Part shown: piece by piece, positions 6,332-8,066 of the stretch
How positions within the stretch are numbered: the stretch's first letter is position 1
Layout: each line of letters begins with the position of its first letter
Assembly: GCA_013698385.1 (NCBI GenBank)
Contig: JACCVB010000366.1
Span: 1 to 8,066 of the forward strand
Origin: Chloroflexota bacterium
GTDB taxonomy: Bacteria; Chloroflexota; Limnocylindria; Limnocylindrales; CSP1-4
Reading direction: 5' to 3'
DNA length: 8,066 nucleotides
Made by a program: the position numbers and the translations under genes
Notes under the pieces: model-generated
What the model saw: the letters and a program-made list of their open reading frames with translations, nothing else
Database searches by the model: none
What the model was told of the DNA's origin: nothing

Positions 6332-6439
6332 TCAGCCCTCGACCGTCGGGATATTGCCGATGACCAGGAGCGCCACGAGGCTCACCAGGACGAGCGCCAG
6401 AACGGCCGCGCCGACGAAGTCGATGGGTCTGGGGTTCAT
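6332..6439 (-). CDS. Small single-span membrane protein, 35 aa
   Basis: A 35-codon gene with a polar N terminus (MNPRPIDF), one Val/Leu/Ala-rich helix at about residues 9-28 and the tail GNIPTVEG. A GAGGAG Shine-Dalgarno sequence at 6449-6454 precedes ATG 6439 by 9 nt. The gene starts 37 bp after the lipoprotein stop on the same strand, so the two are probably co-transcribed, with the 34-aa gene a further 148 bp downstream. It has the same general plan as the 34-aa protein (short polar head, one helix, short tail) but no evident sequence identity. Function unknown. Confidence 0.7.
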   Translation of the reverse strand: MNPRPIDFVGAAVLALVLVSLVALLVIGNIPTVEG

Positions 6440-6476
6440 CCGACAGGGCTCCTCGATCAGTCGACTGGTGTGGGGC

Positions 6477-7031
6477 TCACGGGGTCGGGCAGGCGGCACC
6501 ATAGCGGACCGCGACGAGCGTCAGGCCGCCCTGCGGTGTCGCGGTCACCTGGATCCGGCAGTCACCCTGGCCGACCGAGTCGAGCACGAAGCTGCCGTCC
6601 TCGAGCGGTCCCGACAATGCCTCCGTACTGTACGTCGCAGCCTCCAGCGCCGCCTGCATGGAGGTCGCGATCTCGTTCGCCTCGCCCCCGTTGACGACAA
6701 AGGTCCCGCTCACCGGTTCCGGCCCGGCATCGTCAGCCTGGGTCGCGCCGGGATAGGTCGGGAAGCCCGGCGGCAGGGCATCCCAGATGCGGCCCCATTC
6801 GGTGTCGCTCTGGGACGTGCTTGGGACGGGGCTCGGGCCTGCGCTGCCGGACGCCGGCGCGCTCGTTCCCGCACTCGACGGAGCGGCTCCGGTCGCCGTG
6901 TCGGTCGGGGGAGCGGTCGTCCGGCCGGCCGTGGGACTTGTCGTGGACGAGGGGGAGCTGCCGCTTGCCCCGCACGCGGCGACGGCCAGGATGAGCGGCA
7001 GGGAGAGGAGGAGGCGCGGTGGCGTGTGCAT
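6477..7031 (-). CDS. Lipoprotein of unknown function
   Basis: A 184-residue secreted lipoprotein. A type II signal peptide at 1-19 (one Arg, then a Leu-rich core) ends in a lipobox VAAC with the lipidated Cys20. A Ser/Thr/Pro/Gly-rich spacer follows at about 21-77, typical of tethers that hold a domain away from the membrane. A compact domain of about 107 residues follows (78-184), containing WDALPPGFPTYPGA (83-96) and two further cysteines near residues 157 and 181 that could form a disulfide. I do not recognise the domain family. The start is ATG 7031, without a Shine-Dalgarno sequence; TAGACT (TANNNT) ends 6 nt before it, pointing to a leaderless mRNA. It is the first gene of a probable minus-strand unit with the 35-aa and perhaps the 34-aa membrane proteins. 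Confidence 0.85.
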   Translation of the reverse strand: MHTPPRLLLSLPLILAVAACGASGSSPSSTTSPTAGRTTAPPTDTATGAAPSSAGTSAPASGSAGPSPVPSTSQSDTEWGRIWDALPPGFPTYPGATQADDAGPEPVSGTFVVNGGEANEIATSMQAALEAATYSTEALSGPLEDGSFVLDSVGQGDCRIQVTATPQGGLTLVAVRYGAACPTP

Positions 7032-7037
7032 CGTCGC

Positions 7038-7043
7038 AGTCTA
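7038..7043 (-). promoter_or_regulatory. Candidate -10 element of the lipoprotein gene
   Basis: TAGACT on the minus strand, separated by 6 nt from ATG 7031. This is the exact geometry of leaderless promoters (TANNNT, then the start codon at or next to +1), and it supports the chosen start, which has no Shine-Dalgarno sequence. Confidence 0.5.
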
Positions 7044-7397
7044 GGGTCGACCGAAGATCCGGGCGGAGCGGGCCCTGGCGGGATCGGATTCCTGCTGGGA
7101 GGTGTCGGGACCGGCGCACTGGCCATCACCGGTGAGCGCTCCACGCCGAGGTGAAGGTCACGGGGTCCGCGGTCGGCCGCGATGACCCCAACCACCGTGG
7201 TGACGGTCCATTACGGACTGGAGTCGCGTGCTGGCGCCGGCCCGAACATGGCAGGACCCCCGTCGCCCCCAAGCGACGAGGGTCCTGCGGCCAGGAGGCG
7301 CTGTCACCAGCGAGCCCCGGCGGGTCAGCCCGCGACCATCGCGGTCGTTGGCTGCCGAGTCGTCCCGAGCCCCCAGGCACCGAGACGTCGTATGGAG
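7044..7397. other. Intergenic stretch with strong hairpins, no gene seen
   Basis: About 350 bp between the lipoprotein start and the end of the third small membrane gene. Open frames cross it, but none has a ribosome binding site or recognisable product. It holds the long inverted repeat at 7251-7288 and two adjoining short hairpins at 7320-7333 (GCGGG-TCAG-CCCGC) and 7334-7346 (GACC-ATCGC-GGTC). It must include the lipoprotein promoter and may hold the 3' end of the small gene transcript or a structured RNA. Confidence 0.5.
7251..7288. terminator. Long interrupted stem-loop, possible terminator or RNA element
   Basis: GCAGGACCC (7251-7259) pairs with GGGTCCTGC (7280-7288). Inside it GTCGC (7262-7266) pairs with GCGAC (7273-7277) around a CCCCAA loop, with only a two-base internal loop (CC/GA) between the two stems: 14 paired positions in 38 nt. 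No T-tract follows on either strand. It lies about 110 nt downstream of the small gene ending at 7398, so it could end that transcript, or it could belong to a structured non-coding RNA. Confidence 0.4.
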
Positions 7398-7577
7398 CTA
7401 GATCGACGTCGCCTGGACCGCCAGGGCCGCAGGCAGGAGGACGAGGATCAGCAGCATCGCCACGACCACGAGCAGGCCGCTCCGGAACGCGATCTTGGCG
7501 ATCGGTCGGAGCGGGCGGTCCAGGTGGTTGGGCGATCGCATGCTCGTGTGACGCCCGATCCCCCGTTTGTGTTTCAT
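7398..7577 (-). CDS. Candidate SOS-linked small membrane protein
   Basis: A 59-codon frame (47 if the in-frame ATG at 7541 is used). The N-terminal half is strongly basic (MKHKRGIGRHTSMRSPNHL, then DRPLRPIAKIAFRSG). One hydrophobic helix at about residues 33-54 follows, and a short tail ends AVQATSI. The charge bias predicts an N-in orientation. The open frame continues further upstream but is antisense to dnaE2 there. Neither start has a good Shine-Dalgarno sequence. ATG 7577 lies 8 bp from the LexA box at 7586-7603, closer than the 13 bp between the other box and imuA. Divergent placement from dnaE2 means one box could repress both genes. Function unknown; small SOS-induced membrane proteins such as Caulobacter SidA inhibit division, and a similar role is inference only. 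Confidence 0.6.
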   Translation of the reverse strand: MKHKRGIGRHTSMRSPNHLDRPLRPIAKIAFRSGLLVVVAMLLILVLLPAALAVQATSI

Positions 7578-7585
7578 CCCCAGAG

Positions 7586-7603
7586 ATAGAACGTTTGTTC
7601 TAT
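7586..7603. promoter_or_regulatory. LexA-binding SOS box between dnaE2 and the small membrane gene
   Basis: ATAGAAC (7586-7592) and GTTCTAT (7597-7603) form a perfect 7-bp inverted repeat around GTTT, again matching GAAC-N4-GTTC. It lies between two divergent genes. On the plus strand it merges into a TATGCT candidate -10 (7601-7606) for dnaE2; on the minus strand it ends 8 bp before ATG 7577. LexA bound here could block both directions. Confidence 0.92.
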
Positions 7604-7635
7604 GCTGGCAGGCCCCTTCTGGACCAGTCCGGACC

Positions 7636-7639
7636 GGAG
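7636..7639 (+). promoter_or_regulatory. Shine-Dalgarno sequence deciding the dnaE2 start
   Basis: GGAG followed by 7 nt and GTG 7647. It favours the GTG over the in-frame ATG at 7602, which overlaps the LexA box and the candidate -10 and so would probably not lie on the mRNA far enough from its 5' end for ribosome loading. Confidence 0.6.
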
Positions 7640-7646
7640 CGACATC

Positions 7647-8066
7647 GTGGTAACCCCTCCCTACGCCGAACTCCACGCCCACACCGATTTCTCCTTCCTG
7701 GACGGGGCATCGACCCCGGACGAGCTGGTCGGGCGGGCCGTCGAACTGGGTCTGCGCGGGCTGGCCGTGACGGACCACGCGGGCCTGTACGGGGCGGTCC
7801 GCTTCGTCGGGGCGGCCCGTGACGCCGGGCTGCATCCGGTCGTCGGCGTGGAGATCGAGCTCTCTGACGCGCTCGTCCCGGATCCAGGCGGGATCGTCGT
7901 CCCCGATCGGCGCCGGGCCAGTCCCGGGGCGCCGAACGTGCCGGACATGCCGATCGCGCGGGAGGGTCGTCCGGCCCGTCCCCGTCCGGAGCGATCGCGG
8001 CTGCCCGGCCATCGAGCGCCGGTCAAGGAGGACCTGCGGGGGGTGGGTGAGCGCGTTCGCGGCCCG
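7647..8066 (+). CDS. dnaE2: Error-prone DNA polymerase III alpha, DnaE2 (5' part)
   Basis: The first 140 codons of a gene that runs off the window; full DnaE2 proteins exceed 1000 residues. The N-terminal PHP domain is clear: YAELHAHTDFSFLDGAS (6-22) with His10 and His12 of the metal-binding HxH, LAVTDHAGLYGAVRF (39-53) with Asp43-His44, and HPVVGVEIEL (63-72). From about residue 75 the expected short loop is replaced by at least 60 residues rich in Arg and Pro, up to the window edge. DnaE2 is the polymerase that copies past lesions, working with ImuA and ImuB, and its separate LexA box makes it part of the same response. A normal replicative DnaE1 is less likely given the motif wording, the LexA box and the nearby imuAB. 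Start GTG 7647 is supported by GGAG at 7-nt spacing. Confidence 0.92.
   Translation, partial: MVTPPYAELHAHTDFSFLDGASTPDELVGRAVELGLRGLAVTDHAGLYGAVRFVGAARDAGLHPVVGVEIELSDALVPDPGGIVVPDRRRASPGAPNVPDMPIAREGRPARPRPERSRLPGHRAPVKEDLRGVGERVRGP

Noticed and set aside
6234..7154. Plus-strand frame of 306 aa across the lipoprotein gene
   Set aside because: It is antisense to a gene with a clear signal peptide and lipobox, and consists of Arg-rich shadow sequence.
7602..7604. ATG at 7602 as the dnaE2 start
   Set aside because: It lies inside the LexA box and candidate -10 and has no Shine-Dalgarno sequence; GTG 7647 has GGAG at 7 nt and begins the usual DnaE2 N terminus.
7151..7822. Plus-strand frame of 223 aa running into dnaE2
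   Set aside because: It enters the PHP-domain region in the wrong frame and has no ribosome binding site or recognisable domain.
7578..8012. Upstream extension of the small membrane gene to 204 aa
   Set aside because: The added part is antisense to dnaE2 and crosses the LexA box; only the segment from 7577 or 7541 downward has a sensible protein pattern.

Overview
This window comes from a high-GC bacterial chromosome, at a rough estimate close to 70% GC. Three signals point to a Gram-positive-type lineage such as Chloroflexota (Limnocylindria-like) or Actinomycetota: LexA boxes of the GAAC-N4-GTTC type, an imuA/imuB/dnaE2 mutagenesis gene set with a small DUF6504-like partner, and several genes with a TANNNT -10 element almost touching the start codon (probable leaderless mRNAs). 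The exact taxon cannot be fixed from sequence alone. I see no insertion sequence, CRISPR array or prophage gene.

Left part (1-3615). A tRNA-Ala(CGC) lies on the minus strand, followed at the window edge by an unassigned open frame. A divergent EamA/DMT-family transporter follows at 344-1246. It converges, across a palindrome that could end transcription both ways, on a minus-strand two-component system. This is an OmpR/PhoB-type response regulator (2378-3181) followed 34 bp later by its HAMP-HisKA-HATPase sensor kinase (1279-2343). About 430 bp without a convincing gene separate the regulator from the next locus.

Centre and right (3616-8066). This is an SOS-inducible translesion mutagenesis ('mutasome') locus. 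A LexA box sits just before imuA (RecA-like accessory protein). imuA overlaps imuB (catalytically dead Y-family polymerase homologue with a beta-clamp motif) by about 200 bp, and imuB overlaps a small DUF6504-like gene by ATGA. After a 1.6 kb block of minus-strand genes, a second LexA box precedes dnaE2 (error-prone DNA polymerase III alpha), which runs off the window. In the known system DnaE2 is the polymerase, ImuB the clamp-binding hub and ImuA the RecA-interacting partner, so two separately boxed transcription units would be switched on together by DNA damage.

The block between the two units holds a serine/threonine-rich lipoprotein and three very short single-span membrane protein genes of 34, 35 and about 59 codons. 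The third small gene starts 8 bp from the second LexA box, divergently from dnaE2, so it may be an unrecognised SOS-induced membrane peptide. Small SOS-induced membrane proteins in other bacteria (e.g. SidA of Caulobacter) inhibit cell division. This is the most interesting lead in the window.
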